A DNA stretch of 64,000 nucleotides from CAMXAS01 sp964442435 (lineage in GTDB: Bacteria; Bacteroidota; Bacteroidia; Bacteroidales; P3). Location: positions 62,001 to 126,000 of the forward strand of contig CAYTZG010000001.1 of the NCBI GenBank assembly GCA_964442435.1, written 5' to 3'. Positions 33,507 to 42,779 of the stretch are shown here, in pieces. Position numbers and translations under genes: made by a program. How positions within the stretch are numbered: the first letter of the stretch is position 1; every line of letters begins with the position of its first letter. A model generated the notes under the pieces. The model did not search any database and was not told the DNA's origin. It was given only the letters and a program-made list of their open reading frames with translations.

Positions 33507-35936
33507 ATGAAAACACCGACTAGACTTTGGTTGCCGCACGTAGCGGCCGTATTATGTTTTATCGTGCTGACGATGGTCTATTTCAAGCCCATTGTCTTTG
33601 AAAACAAAACCCTGCCCCAAAGCGATACGATCAGTGCCGTCGGCATGGTCAAGGACGCAACGGATTTCCAAAAGGAGACCGGCGAATTTTCAGGTTGGTC
33701 GAACGGTATGTTCAGCGGCATGCCGACCACCACCATTCAAGGTTTTCCTGCTTTTGATATTTTCGATCATTTCAATAGGATTGGCTCATTGGGCTTCGAT
33801 TTCTATTCGGCCGGCATCATCATGCTGTGTTTGCTGGCCGCCTATATCGCCTTCCTTTGCCTTGGCTGTTCCACATCATTGGCGATTTTAGGCGCGATAA
33901 GTACAGCCTTCGTGTCCTACAATTTCATCATCCTGCAGGTAGGGCACGTCATGAAAGCCTATGCCATCGCTTGCATGATTCCGACCATCATCGGATTTTA
34001 TCTGTTGTTGAAAGAGGATAAACCCTGGCGTGGCGCCCTTTTGTTGTTGCTGGGGGCCGGTATGCTGATTGCCTCCAACCATGTTCAAATCGATTACTAT
34101 ACGTTGCTTATCATGGCGTGCATATGGGTTGTATACGGCATTTACGCCATCAAGGAGCATACGCTCGTGCGGTTTCTGAAACGCACGGGGCTGCTTGCCG
34201 TCATCGGCCTGCTGGCCATCCTGCCGTCGGCCGGCAATATGTTCCCCGCCTACGAATACAGCAAGGACACGATGCGGGGCGGCCAGGTGCTGGAACAAGC
34301 GGCCGACACCAAAGCCAGTTCCGGCTTGGACATCGACTACGCGTTTTCGTGGAGCCAAGGCAAAGCCGAGACCCTGACGCTGCTCATTCCGAATCTCTAT
34401 GGCGGCAGCAGTCACGAAACGCTGAACGACAAAGCGCCGCTCCGGCAACGCTACGGTGTACCGCAGGCGCCCACCTACTGGGGTGACCAACCGTTTACCT
34501 CCGGCCCCGTGTATGCCGGCGCCATCATCTGCTTCCTGTTCGTTTTGGGGTTGTTTGTCGTGAAAGGGCCTGAAAAATGGTGGATTGTGGCCGGCACCGT
34601 TTTCGGCCTGATTCTGAGTTGGGGGCGTAACCTCATGTTCCTCAACGAATTTTTATTCTACCATCTGCCGCTCTACAACAAATTCCGTACGCCGGCCATG
34701 GCGCTCGTCATGGTCACAACGCTCATGGCGCTATTGGCCGTGCTGACCCTCAAGCAGATTTTTTCGGACCCGCAACCCGAACGCTACAAAAAGCCGCTTT
34801 GGTACAGCGCGGGCATTACGGGCGGATTCTGCCTGCTGTGCGCCTTGTTGGGCCCGAGCCTGTTCTCGTTCCTATCACCCAACGACGCGGCCCTGACCGG
34901 GCAGTGGCCGGCCGATGCCATCGAAAGCCTGCGGCAAACGCGCGTCGCCCTGCTTAAGGCCGATGCCTGGCGGTCGTGTCTGCTCATCGCCATCGGAGCC
35001 GGCCTCATCGCCTGCTATATCGCGAAAAAGCTCAAAGCCACGCCGGCTCTGCTGATTATGGCCGCCGTCATCTTGCTCGACCTTTGGACCATCGACCGCC
35101 GTTACCTCAACGACGGCCACTTCCAAAAGAAACAGGCGGCCGAAATCTATCCGAGCGACATGGACTTGGCCATCATGCAGGATCCCGACCCGAACTACCG
35201 CGTCTTCAATGCCTCGACCAATACGTTCAACGAATCGATGACCTCCTATTTCCACAAATCCATAGGCGGTTACAGTCCGGCCAAACTGCGCCGCTACCAG
35301 GACATCATCGACTACCATCTGAGCCGCCGGATCAATCCGAAAGTGCTCAATATGCTCAATGCGAAATATTTCATCGTGCCCAGCCAGGCGGGCGGCGGCG
35401 TGCAGCTCAACGAGGCGGCCTTGGGCAACGCTTGGTTTGTGGACAGCTTGCAATGGGTTGAAACGCCGAACGAGGAAATAGAAGCGCTCTATACGTTCGA
35501 ACCGGTGCAGACCGCCGTCGTGCACGAAGAGTTCCGCGCGTTGATACCGGCCCAAGCCGCCGAGCGCGCCTCCGACACGGCCGAGGCCGACCGTTCGATC
35601 CGTCTCACGACTTACAAGCCCAACTATTTAGCCTACCATAGCGAGAACGCGAACGACGGCGTGGCCGTTTTCTCGGAGATTTACTACCCCAAGGAATGGA
35701 CGGCCTACATCGACGGCGAGGAAGTGCCGCATTTCCGCGTCAACTACATATTGCGTGCGCTTTGGCTACCGGCCGGCCCCCACGAAATCGAGTTCCGGCA
35801 TACGCCCTACCATTTCGCGCTTTGGCGCAGTGTAGCCAATATCGGTTCCCTGCTCGTCGGCTTGATTTTGGCTGGCGCCATCGTCGGCTACGCGCTCCAC
35901 ACGCGCAAGCAACGCCAAAATCCGACCGCCGCATGA
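33507..35936 (+). CDS. YfhO-family polytopic membrane protein
   Basis: An 809-residue protein with about 12-14 membrane helices and a large non-membrane C-terminal part (about 560-775) before a last helix (SLLVGLILAGAIVGYAL). The N-terminal helix, the LPQSDTISAVGM and SGMFSGMPTTTI loops, and the late PKEWTAYIDGEEVPHFRVN segment are typical of YfhO-like proteins. In Gram-positive bacteria YfhO is needed for glycosylation of lipoteichoic acid, and the group resembles GT-C glycosyltransferases. Here it overlaps a GT2 gene (ATGA), which supports a role in glycan assembly; the product is unknown. Confidence 0.82.
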   Translation: MKTPTRLWLPHVAAVLCFIVLTMVYFKPIVFENKTLPQSDTISAVGMVKDATDFQKETGEFSGWSNGMFSGMPTTTIQGFPAFDIFDHFNRIGSLGFDFYSAGIIMLCLLAAYIAFLCLGCSTSLAILGAISTAFVSYNFIILQVGHVMKAYAIACMIPTIIGFYLLLKEDKPWRGALLLLLGAGMLIASNHVQIDYYTLLIMACIWVVYGIYAIKEHTLVRFLKRTGLLAVIGLLAILPSAGNMFPAYEYSKDTMRGGQVLEQAADTKASSGLDIDYAFSWSQGKAETLTLLIPNLYGGSSHETLNDKAPLRQRYGVPQAPTYWGDQPFTSGPVYAGAIICFLFVLGLFVVKGPEKWWIVAGTVFGLILSWGRNLMFLNEFLFYHLPLYNKFRTPAMALVMVTTLMALLAVLTLKQIFSDPQPERYKKPLWYSAGITGGFCLLCALLGPSLFSFLSPNDAALTGQWPADAIESLRQTRVALLKADAWRSCLLIAIGAGLIACYIAKKLKATPALLIMAAVILLDLWTIDRRYLNDGHFQKKQAAEIYPSDMDLAIMQDPDPNYRVFNASTNTFNESMTSYFHKSIGGYSPAKLRRYQDIIDYHLSRRINPKVLNMLNAKYFIVPSQAGGGVQLNEAALGNAWFVDSLQWVETPNEEIEALYTFEPVQTAVVHEEFRALIPAQAAERASDTAEADRSIRLTTYKPNYLAYHSENANDGVAVFSEIYYPKEWTAYIDGEEVPHFRVNYILRALWLPAGPHEIEFRHTPYHFALWRSVANIGSLLVGLILAGAIVGYALHTRKQRQNPTAA

Positions 35937-36712
35937 CGTTCACAATTCATTTCGTCACGGTCTGCTATCAGGCCGAAGCCCTGATCGAACGCACGATGCG
36001 AAGCGTCTGCGAACAGACCTATCCGCATATCGAATATTGGATTATGGACGGCGCTTCCACCGACGGTACGTTGGCCAAAGTGGAACAACTTAAAAAAGCC
36101 TATCCCAAACGCCGGATTCAGGTCTGTTCAGAGCCCGACCGCGGCCTCTACGACGCCATGAACAAAGGCCTTCAGAAAGTGGGGGCGGCCGACTTCGTCT
36201 GTTTCCTCAACGCCGGCGACACCTTGCCCGCTCCCGACACCGTGGCGCGCGTGGCCGCGCAACTCGCCGAACGCCATACGCTACCCAAAATCATCTACGG
36301 CGACACGATGCTGACCGATATGGACGGCCGTGTTTTAGGACCACGCACCCATCGCCCGCCGAAAAAACTTACGCCCCGTTCGTTCCGACGCGGGATGCTC
36401 GTCTGCCATCAGGCCATCTGGGTGGACCCGCGTATTTGCGCGTTTTACGATTGGCAACACTACCCGACCTCGGCCGATTTCGACTGGGTCATCAACGCCT
36501 TGGAAAAAGCCCAGCCCGCCGAAATCTACAACAGCGGCCTGCCGCTCGCCCATTACCTCGTAGGCGGCTATTCGGCGAAGCACGAAGCCCGGAGCTGGAA
36601 AGAGCGTTACCGCATCATGGTCAAACATTACGGCCCGCTTTCCACTTGGAGCGCCCACTTATATATCATTCTAAGAAGGCTCTACCGGAATTTGTATCGG
36701 CATCATGACTGA
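35933..36712 (+). CDS. Family 2 glycosyltransferase
   Basis: A 259-residue GT2 enzyme. The start at 35933 overlaps the previous stop as ATGA and gives MTFTIHFVTVCYQAEALIER, the usual GT-A entry strand; an upstream in-frame extension lies inside the preceding gene. The nucleotide-sugar segment IMDGASTDGT and the LNAGDTL motif (in the place of DxD-like metal binding) are seen. A cytosolic enzyme with no membrane helix. Sequences of this type are common in Bacteroides capsule and O-antigen loci; the sugar donor cannot be inferred. Confidence 0.87.
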   Translation: MTFTIHFVTVCYQAEALIERTMRSVCEQTYPHIEYWIMDGASTDGTLAKVEQLKKAYPKRRIQVCSEPDRGLYDAMNKGLQKVGAADFVCFLNAGDTLPAPDTVARVAAQLAERHTLPKIIYGDTMLTDMDGRVLGPRTHRPPKKLTPRSFRRGMLVCHQAIWVDPRICAFYDWQHYPTSADFDWVINALEKAQPAEIYNSGLPLAHYLVGGYSAKHEARSWKERYRIMVKHYGPLSTWSAHLYIILRRLYRNLYRHHD

Positions 36713-36724
36713 AACGGTATTGAA

Positions 36725-37549
36725 ATGAATCCTGCCACAATTGTCATACCCGTTTATAAAAGCACGTTAAGTGATTCGGAACGGATTTCATTGGAACAAT
36801 GTTGTAAAATATTGGGGAAATACCCTTTTACTTTGGTTGCTCCGGACGGGCTGCCCGTTGACGAATACGTCACCTATTTTGAACGGTATGACGTTTCCTA
36901 CGCCTGCGTTTATTTCGATAAAACGTATTTCCGCAATATCGAAGGCTACAACCGCTTACTTTTATCCCTTGACTTTTATAAGGCCTTCCAGGATTTTACA
37001 TATATCCTTATTCACCAATTAGACGCTTTGGTATTTAAGGATGAATTGGCTTATTGGTGCGCCAAAGGCTACGATTACATCGGGGCGCCGTGGTTCAAAA
37101 GGTTGTGGCGGTTCAAGCCAAGCAAACGGTTATATGCCGTCGGAAACGGAGGATTATCCTTACGAAAAGTGCAATCCTGCATCAATGTCCTCAATCATAG
37201 CGGAAAATTCAAGCCGTATAGGTACTGTTTCTCTTTCCATAATTCGCTTTTGTTGAAACTGAAAAAATTACCCTTGGCGAAATGGCGTACCCTGAAATTT
37301 GAAAACACCGTCAACTTTTTCACCAGTATCAACCGCAAAACGGAAGATCGTTTCTGGAGTTTAGATACGCGGCACGCCTATGTCGATTTTTCCGTAGCAC
37401 CGATTGAAGATGGCCTCTTATTCGCCTTCGAATGTCATCCCTCCTATCTATTTGCTTTGAATAAGACATTGCCATTCGGTTGTCATGCCTGGGAACGATA
37501 CGAACCCGATTTTTGGAGAAACGCCTTATCGGCGACCACGGCTCCATAA
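36725..37549 (+). CDS. DUF5672 family protein, putative glycosyltransferase
   Basis: A 274-residue protein beginning MNPATIVIPVYKSTLSDSER. The pattern (early VIPVYK, YILIHQLDALVF, GYDYIGAPWF, AVGNGGLSLRK) matches DUF5672, often found in glycan loci and thought to be a glycosyltransferase of GT-A type; DALVF may serve as a DxD-like site. The coding DNA is visibly richer in A and T and uses different codons (TTA, AAA, GGA) from its neighbours, a sign of transfer. The last 24 bases overlap the 3' end of the convergent flippase gene. Confidence 0.8.
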   Translation: MNPATIVIPVYKSTLSDSERISLEQCCKILGKYPFTLVAPDGLPVDEYVTYFERYDVSYACVYFDKTYFRNIEGYNRLLLSLDFYKAFQDFTYILIHQLDALVFKDELAYWCAKGYDYIGAPWFKRLWRFKPSKRLYAVGNGGLSLRKVQSCINVLNHSGKFKPYRYCFSFHNSLLLKLKKLPLAKWRTLKFENTVNFFTSINRKTEDRFWSLDTRHAYVDFSVAPIEDGLLFAFECHPSYLFALNKTLPFGCHAWERYEPDFWRNALSATTAP

Positions 37550-39034
37550 CCGTCTTACACGACCCAGACTTTCTTCCAACAGACCGTTGAATTCCGTCGA
37601 TACTTTGAGTTTATAGACGCCACACAACGCCAAACCTCCGAGCACAACCGTGCGCACGCAAGCGTCCGCGACCGGATGCCCCATTTCGGGCCAAAGCGCA
37701 TGCAAGCCGCAAAACAGCCCGATGACCGCCACGGCTTTCAGCATACCGAACGAAAACGGATGGATTTTGATTTTCCAACCTACAAACCCCAACATCGCCA
37801 CCGCATAGACCACCACCGTTATCAACGTGGCCAAGGCCGCCCCGTTTACCCCCATGCGCGGTATCAACCACAAGTTGGTCGCAACGGTCAGTCCGCCCAA
37901 CAAAAAGATGAACGGCAAGGAATAACGGTAATAAGACGAATACCCCAACACACTCCCGCCTACCGTACTGATGCTCTCGATAATTTTCGCCAACGCGATG
38001 AACAATACGACGCCTATGCCCTGCGCGTAATAAGCCCCGTTCGGCATCACCGCATAGACATTCCGTATGTTGATCCACAACACGAAAAACACGAGGAGGG
38101 CGACTAAAAACTGGTTCAAGGCGACCTTCCGGTACAATTCCGAAAGCCGTTCCCTATCGCCCTGCTTGTAGGCTTCGGCGATAAGCGGCATGGAAATCGC
38201 ATTCGTGGAACGCGAGGGCATCTCGATGATGACGGCCATATAATAGGCGATGCTGTAAATGGCCGTGTATTCCAATCCCATCTTGGCGCTGACCATAAAC
38301 ACATCCACACGCAAAATCAGCAGATTGGCCAAACTGCCAAACATCAAGAAAAGCGAATAGGAGGCAATGTCCCGGCGCATCGGCTTCGGCACATCGGTAG
38401 CCGGATGCAGACGCCCGCGCGGCGGACAGAGCCATAACGCATAGAGCAAATCCACAAGGCAGGCCAACGCATAGGCCAAGGTCAGCAATACGACGAAACC
38501 GTTGAGATTGACATAGCCCAAACCGTATGTCACGACGCCGACCACCGTAAACAGCCGCAACCCCACTTCCCGCACCATTCTCGGTACGGTAATCCGTAAA
38601 AGTACATTGCCATAGGTCTCAAACACGACCATATAGACCATGAAAACGGCCAATGGGAAAACCCAAAAGTAATAGTCGGTAAACAAGGGCGACTCGGCCG
38701 CGAAATAGTGGTCAATCGGCTGTTGCAACAAGAAATAGAGAAAACCGAAAAACGCGATGCCGATAACCGGCAACAAACAGAGGTAATAAAAGAATCCCTT
38801 GTGCCGGTTGTCTTCCGTCTTGAAATACGGGAAATAACGCACCCCGACCTGACTCACGCCCAATTGGGACAAACCCGCCAGCAACATGGCGGCTTCAATC
38901 AGGATGCGCTGCAACCCGATTTCTTCCGGCGTCAGGAAATGGGTGGCGATGAACAGCGTGTTGAGGAAGCCGATGAAAGCCCCCGCATAGGTCACAATCG
39001 TGCCCTTCAAACTCTGCCGTATAACGATGCCCAT
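37526..39034 (-). CDS. Oligosaccharide flippase (Wzx-like, MATE/MVF superfamily)
   Basis: A 502-residue membrane protein with about 14 helices. The start MGIVIRQSLKGTIVTYAGAF, with RQ just before the first helix, and the family pattern FLTPEEIGLQRIL and YSIAYYMAVIIEMPSRS fit polysaccharide-biosynthesis flippases that move lipid-linked glycans across the inner membrane. It is convergent with the DUF5672 gene and overlaps it by 24 bases, and it follows the M20 dipeptidase gene after 38 bases. With the YfhO-type and GT genes it makes a small surface-glycan cluster. Confidence 0.88.
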   Translation of the reverse strand: MGIVIRQSLKGTIVTYAGAFIGFLNTLFIATHFLTPEEIGLQRILIEAAMLLAGLSQLGVSQVGVRYFPYFKTEDNRHKGFFYYLCLLPVIGIAFFGFLYFLLQQPIDHYFAAESPLFTDYYFWVFPLAVFMVYMVVFETYGNVLLRITVPRMVREVGLRLFTVVGVVTYGLGYVNLNGFVVLLTLAYALACLVDLLYALWLCPPRGRLHPATDVPKPMRRDIASYSLFLMFGSLANLLILRVDVFMVSAKMGLEYTAIYSIAYYMAVIIEMPSRSTNAISMPLIAEAYKQGDRERLSELYRKVALNQFLVALLVFFVLWINIRNVYAVMPNGAYYAQGIGVVLFIALAKIIESISTVGGSVLGYSSYYRYSLPFIFLLGGLTVATNLWLIPRMGVNGAALATLITVVVYAVAMLGFVGWKIKIHPFSFGMLKAVAVIGLFCGLHALWPEMGHPVADACVRTVVLGGLALCGVYKLKVSTEFNGLLEESLGRVRRLWSRGRR

Positions 39035-39072
39035 AACCCCGTCCGCTTATATATACGCTCCGTCAGCGCCGC

Positions 39073-40440
39073 TTAACGCATGTCGGCATAATGTCCGTAG
39101 AATGCCGCCACGGCTTCCATGCCTTGGAACAGACGGCGCAACTCGAAGTTTTCGTTGGGCGAATGGATGGCGTCTTGCTCAAGGCCGAAGCCCATAAGCA
39201 GTGTTTTCAAGCCCAAGACGCGTTCGAAAGCCGCCACGATGGGGATGCTGCCGCCGCTGCGCGTGGGCACGGGCTTGCGGCCATAGACATCCAGATAGGC
39301 TTTTTCGGCCGCCTGATAAGCCGGCAACGACAGCGGGCAACCGTAGGCCTGACCGCCGTGCAGGACTTCGACTTCCACTTTGACGCTCTTGGGAGCCTTG
39401 GCTTTCAGGTGGTCGGCAATCAGTTGCGCGATTTTCCGCCAGTCCTGATTCGGCACGAGCCGCATGGAAATCTTGGCGTGCGCCACCGACGGCAACACGG
39501 TTTTGGAACCTTCGCCCGTATAGCCGCCCCAAATGCCGTTTACATCCAAGGACGGACGGATGCCCGTGCGTTCCAAGGTCGTGAACCCGGCTTCGCCGCT
39601 CTCCTGCTCGATATCCAACGCTTTCTTATAGTTTTCCAAATTGAACGGTGCCTCGGCCATGGCCGCCCGTTCGGCCGCCGACACTTCCAGCACGTCGTCG
39701 TAGAAGCCCGGAATCGTGATATGGCCGTTGTCGTCAATGAGGTCGGCCACCAGGCGGGCCAACACATTGGCCGGATTGGCCACCGCCCCGCCGAACAGCC
39801 CGGAGTGCAGGTCCTTGTTGGGGCCCGTCACCTTGACTTCCACATAGCTCAAGCCACGCAAGCCCACCGTCACGGCCGGAATATCGGCCGTGACCATGCT
39901 CGTGTCGGACGCGATGATGACATCGGCTTTCAGCATTTCCTTATGTTCGGCGCACCAAGCCTCCAGCGAAGGCGAACCGATTTCCTCCTCGCCCTCCAAC
40001 ATAAACTTGACATTGCAAGCCAACAGGCCTTCCTTGACCAGATACTCGAACGCCTTGATATGGATGAAACTCTGCCCCTTGTCGTCGTTGGCGCCGCGCG
40101 CGTAAATCCGACCGTCCTTAACAACGGGTTCGAACGGTTGCGTATGCCATTCCGAAACCGGATCGACGGGCATGACGTCGTAGTGGCCATAGACCAATAC
40201 CGTATGGGCGTTCGGCGAAACGATCTTCTCACCATAGACGACCGGATTGCCGGCCGTGGGCATCACTTCCGCCTTGTCGGCGCCGGCGGCCGACAAAGCG
40301 TCAGCCAAATAGCGCGCGCAACGTTCCATATCGGGTTTGTGCGCCTGTTCGGAACTGATGGACGGAATCCGGATCAAACCGAATAATTCTTCTAAGAAAC
40401 GGTCTTGGTTTTCGGCAATGTAAGCCTGCATGGTTTTCAT
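39073..40440 (-). CDS. M20-family metallo-dipeptidase
   Basis: A 455-residue M20 peptidase. Zinc-binding and catalytic segments are visible in order: YGHYDVMPVDP (His, Asp), ANDDKGQ (bridging Asp), EGEEEIGS (general base Glu and Glu ligand), SDTSMV (Asp). The lid/dimerisation domain (about 205-320) carries the GPNKDLHSGLFGG histidine. The size and order match the CNDP/PepV-like subgroup, which cleaves dipeptides in the cytoplasm; there is no signal peptide. A methionine three codons later is an alternative start. A TATATTTG box lies about 72 bases upstream. Confidence 0.93.
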   Translation of the reverse strand: MKTMQAYIAENQDRFLEELFGLIRIPSISSEQAHKPDMERCARYLADALSAAGADKAEVMPTAGNPVVYGEKIVSPNAHTVLVYGHYDVMPVDPVSEWHTQPFEPVVKDGRIYARGANDDKGQSFIHIKAFEYLVKEGLLACNVKFMLEGEEEIGSPSLEAWCAEHKEMLKADVIIASDTSMVTADIPAVTVGLRGLSYVEVKVTGPNKDLHSGLFGGAVANPANVLARLVADLIDDNGHITIPGFYDDVLEVSAAERAAMAEAPFNLENYKKALDIEQESGEAGFTTLERTGIRPSLDVNGIWGGYTGEGSKTVLPSVAHAKISMRLVPNQDWRKIAQLIADHLKAKAPKSVKVEVEVLHGGQAYGCPLSLPAYQAAEKAYLDVYGRKPVPTRSGGSIPIVAAFERVLGLKTLLMGFGLEQDAIHSPNENFELRRLFQGMEAVAAFYGHYADMR

Positions 40441-40452
40441 AAACGATATCGT

Positions 40453-40460
40453 TAAATTTG
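40453..40460 (+). promoter_or_regulatory. Candidate -7 element of the papain-like lipoprotein gene
   Basis: TAAATTTG followed by C matches TAnnTTTG; it lies 72 bases before the chosen ATG and just outside the divergent dipeptidase start. Confidence 0.5.
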
Positions 40461-40512
40461 CAACATCAACGGGCGCACGAGGCCCCGTCGTTCATTATGG
40501 CATATAGCAGAG

Positions 40513-40520
40513 CAAATATA
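40513..40520 (-). promoter_or_regulatory. Candidate -7 element of the dipeptidase gene
   Basis: The minus strand reads TATATTTGC. A start near 40509 would give a leader of about 70 bases that is antisense to the leader from the plus-strand promoter at 40453. Confidence 0.5.
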
Positions 40521-40532
40521 AGCATTTTTTCG

Positions 40533-41213
40533 ATGCGGCCGCGCGGATTGGCGGCGGTTTTAGCGACGGCCGCGCTATGGGTGGCGGTCTGTGGGCTGAC
40601 GGCCTGCCGGCGGGCCGCCATAGAAGCCGAGACGGGCGCTTCCGCCGAACTTATGGCGACCGCCATACCGGACACACTGTTCCAATGCGGCGACCTCGTG
40701 TTCCGGCGCGGACGGAGCGCGGCCTCCGACCTGGTGTTGCTCTGCGAAGACGAACCGGTTTACAGCCATGTCGGGCTGCTGGCATATACCGATGACGGTT
40801 GGCGCGTCGTGCACGCCGCCCCCGACGAGGCCGATGAACGCGGCCGCTACGACCGGGTTATGGCCGAGCCGCCGGCCGACTTTTGGCAACCGCAGCGTTG
40901 CCGCGCGGGCGGCGTTTACCGTCTGCCGCTGACAAAAGCCGAGCGGGCGTTGCTGAATACGGAAGCCCTCCGGCTGGCCGCCGAGGGGCGCCCGTTCGAC
41001 CACCGTTTCGACGGGCTCGACACGACGGCGTTCTATTGTACGGAACTCATCTGCTTTCTATATGGCCAAATAGGCCTTGACCCGTCCCAAGGCCGCCGCA
41101 CGCGCGACCGCCTGATGCCGTTTACGCCGCCGCTCATCCTGCCCGGTCACCTGCTCGCCCACCCCGATTTGCAAACGATTTGGCGTTTTCCCGAAACTTA
41201 TGGGGGCGATTAG
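40533..41213 (+). CDS. YiiX-like permuted papain-fold lipoprotein
   Basis: With the ATG at 40533 the product has 226 residues and a lipoprotein signal with C25 (CGLTAC); an ATG at 40497 would add 12 residues before it. The layout matches YiiX/YaeF-type permuted NlpC/P60 hydrolases (DUF830): an early histidine H79 in YSHVGLLAY and a late nucleophile C169 in AFYCTELICF, in reversed order compared with papain. Such proteins are thought to be amidases or thioesterases acting on envelope lipids or peptides; the substrate is unknown. Followed 41 bases later by another lipoprotein gene. Confidence 0.82.
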   Translation: MRPRGLAAVLATAALWVAVCGLTACRRAAIEAETGASAELMATAIPDTLFQCGDLVFRRGRSAASDLVLLCEDEPVYSHVGLLAYTDDGWRVVHAAPDEADERGRYDRVMAEPPADFWQPQRCRAGGVYRLPLTKAERALLNTEALRLAAEGRPFDHRFDGLDTTAFYCTELICFLYGQIGLDPSQGRRTRDRLMPFTPPLILPGHLLAHPDLQTIWRFPETYGGD

Positions 41214-41225
41214 GAAAAAAATGCG

Positions 41226-41233
41226 TAACTTTG
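41226..41233 (+). promoter_or_regulatory. -7 element of the DUF4878 lipoprotein gene
   Basis: TAACTTTG matches TAnnTTTG, 21 bases upstream of the ATG at 41255. gapA may be read from the same promoter, as no other box is seen in the 31 bases before it. Confidence 0.55.
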
Positions 41234-41254
41234 TTTCGTAAAACATTCAAGACC

Positions 41255-41677
41255 ATGAAATCATTGCTTTCCCTCATCGGTTGCACGGCGGCCGCCGCCC
41301 TGCTGACCGCCTGCCACAACGGCACGCCCAAGGGCGGTTCGCCCGGCAAGGCGGCCCAGACCTATATGGGCTACGCCTACAACCGGGACTTCGAACAGTT
41401 CGCCAACGCCTTTATCTTTGCGAGCGATACGATGGAGGCCGACCGTCACGAGGCCAATGTACGGGCCGTCAAGGAAATATTGGAGGAAAAAGGCGAAGCC
41501 GCCTTTGTCGCGATGGACAGCGTTTCCGACATCCGCGTATTGGCGGAAGATCTCGACGAAACCGGCACGCGGGCGAAAGTGACGCTGGAAACCGTCTGCC
41601 GCGGCGGGATGCGCGACACCACGGTGCACGACCTCGTCAAAGTCGGGAACGATTGGAAATTCTACGAAGATAAATAA
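41255..41677 (+). CDS. DUF4878-type small lipoprotein
   Basis: A 140-residue predicted lipoprotein: the start at 41255 gives MKSLLSLIGCTAAAALLTAC with C20 in the lipobox. The rest fits the NTF2-like DUF4878 pattern: SPGKAAQTYMGYAYNRDFEQFANAF, then a cone-shaped alpha-beta fold ending HDLVKVGNDWKFYED. Such proteins are frequent in Bacteroidales, usually with unknown function. A -7 box immediately upstream supports this start. gapA begins 31 bases after the stop. Confidence 0.78.
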   Translation: MKSLLSLIGCTAAAALLTACHNGTPKGGSPGKAAQTYMGYAYNRDFEQFANAFIFASDTMEADRHEANVRAVKEILEEKGEAAFVAMDSVSDIRVLAEDLDETGTRAKVTLETVCRGGMRDTTVHDLVKVGNDWKFYEDK

Positions 41678-41708
41678 ATCATTATAAACAACTTAAAACT
41701 TTACAACC

Positions 41709-42716
41709 ATGGCAAAAGTAAAAGTCGCAATCAACGGTTTCGGTCGTATCGGCCGTATCACGTTCCGCAATCTGTTGAACAAACCCGATGTGGAAGTCGT
41801 AGCGTTCAACGACCTGACCGACCCGCAGACGTTGGCGCACCTGCTCAAGTACGACTCCGTACACAAACGTTTCCCCGGCACGGTACAGGTGGAAGGCGAA
41901 TACCTCGTCATCAACGGCCAGCGCATTAAAGTCTATGCCGAAAAAGACCCGGCCAACCTGCCGTGGAAAGAACTGGGCGTGGATGTCGTGGTGGAATCGA
42001 CGGGTCGTTTCAAGAACCGCGAAGCCATGAGCAAACATATCCAGGCCGGTGCCAAGAAGGTGATTCTGACCGTTCCCGCCGACAAGGCCGAAGACGTGGA
42101 CGCCACGATCGTTCTCGGTGTGAACGAACACATGATCAAACCCGAACTGACGTTCGTATCGAACGCTTCCTGCACGACGAACTGCCTCGCGCCCGTCGCC
42201 AAGGTGCTCAACGACGCTTTCGGCATCAAGCGCGGTTTGATGAACACGATTCACTCCTACACGAACGACCAGATTATTCTGGACTCCCCGCACAAAGACC
42301 TGCGTCGTGCCCGTGCGGCCGCCGTATCGATTATCCCGACGAGCACCGGTGCCGCCAAAGCGGTCGGCCTCGTAGTGCCGGAACTGAAAGGCAAGCTGGA
42401 CGGCTTCGCCATGCGTGTGCCCACGCCCGACGGCTCGGTCGTTGACTTGACGGCTGAACTGAACCGCAACGTGACGGCCGAAGAAGTGAACGCCGCCATC
42501 AAGGCCGCGGCCGAAGGCCCGATGAAAGGCGTATTGGAATACTGCGAAGACCCGATTGTCAGCATCGACATCGTGGGCAACTCGCACTCCTCCATCTTCG
42601 ATTCCAAACTGACGAAGGTCATGGACGGCAATTTCGTTAAAATCGTATCGTGGTACGACAACGAATTCGGTTATTCGAACCGTGTGGCCGAACTGACGAC
42701 GAAACTCTTCAAATAG
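41709..42716 (+). CDS. gapA: Glyceraldehyde-3-phosphate dehydrogenase, type I
   Basis: A 335-residue glycolytic GAPDH. The Rossmann start is VAINGFGRIGR; D35 (AFND) points to NAD specificity; the catalytic cysteine is C155 in SNASCTTNCLAP; phosphate-binding residues follow in SSIFDSKLT-type and HSYTNDQ segments. It converts glyceraldehyde 3-phosphate to 1,3-bisphosphoglycerate in the cytosol. Codon use is strongly biased (GGT, CGT, AAC), a sign of high expression. A rho-independent terminator follows 22 bases after the stop. Confidence 0.97.
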   Translation: MAKVKVAINGFGRIGRITFRNLLNKPDVEVVAFNDLTDPQTLAHLLKYDSVHKRFPGTVQVEGEYLVINGQRIKVYAEKDPANLPWKELGVDVVVESTGRFKNREAMSKHIQAGAKKVILTVPADKAEDVDATIVLGVNEHMIKPELTFVSNASCTTNCLAPVAKVLNDAFGIKRGLMNTIHSYTNDQIILDSPHKDLRRARAAAVSIIPTSTGAAKAVGLVVPELKGKLDGFAMRVPTPDGSVVDLTAELNRNVTAEEVNAAIKAAAEGPMKGVLEYCEDPIVSIDIVGNSHSSIFDSKLTKVMDGNFVKIVSWYDNEFGYSNRVAELTTKLFK

Positions 42717-42738
42717 GCGGACTTTTGCCGCTTGTACG

Positions 42739-42775
42739 CCACCCGGCAGGCTTCGGTCTGTCGGGTGGTTTTTTT
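42739..42775 (+). terminator. Terminator or attenuator between gapA and dxs
   Basis: CCACCCGGCAG and CTGTCGGGTGG form an 11-base stem (one G-U pair) around an eight-base loop, followed by seven T. The T run ends only four bases before the dxs ATG, so any transcript entering from gapA must pass it to express dxs. Confidence 0.88.
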
Positions 42776-42779
42776 CAAT

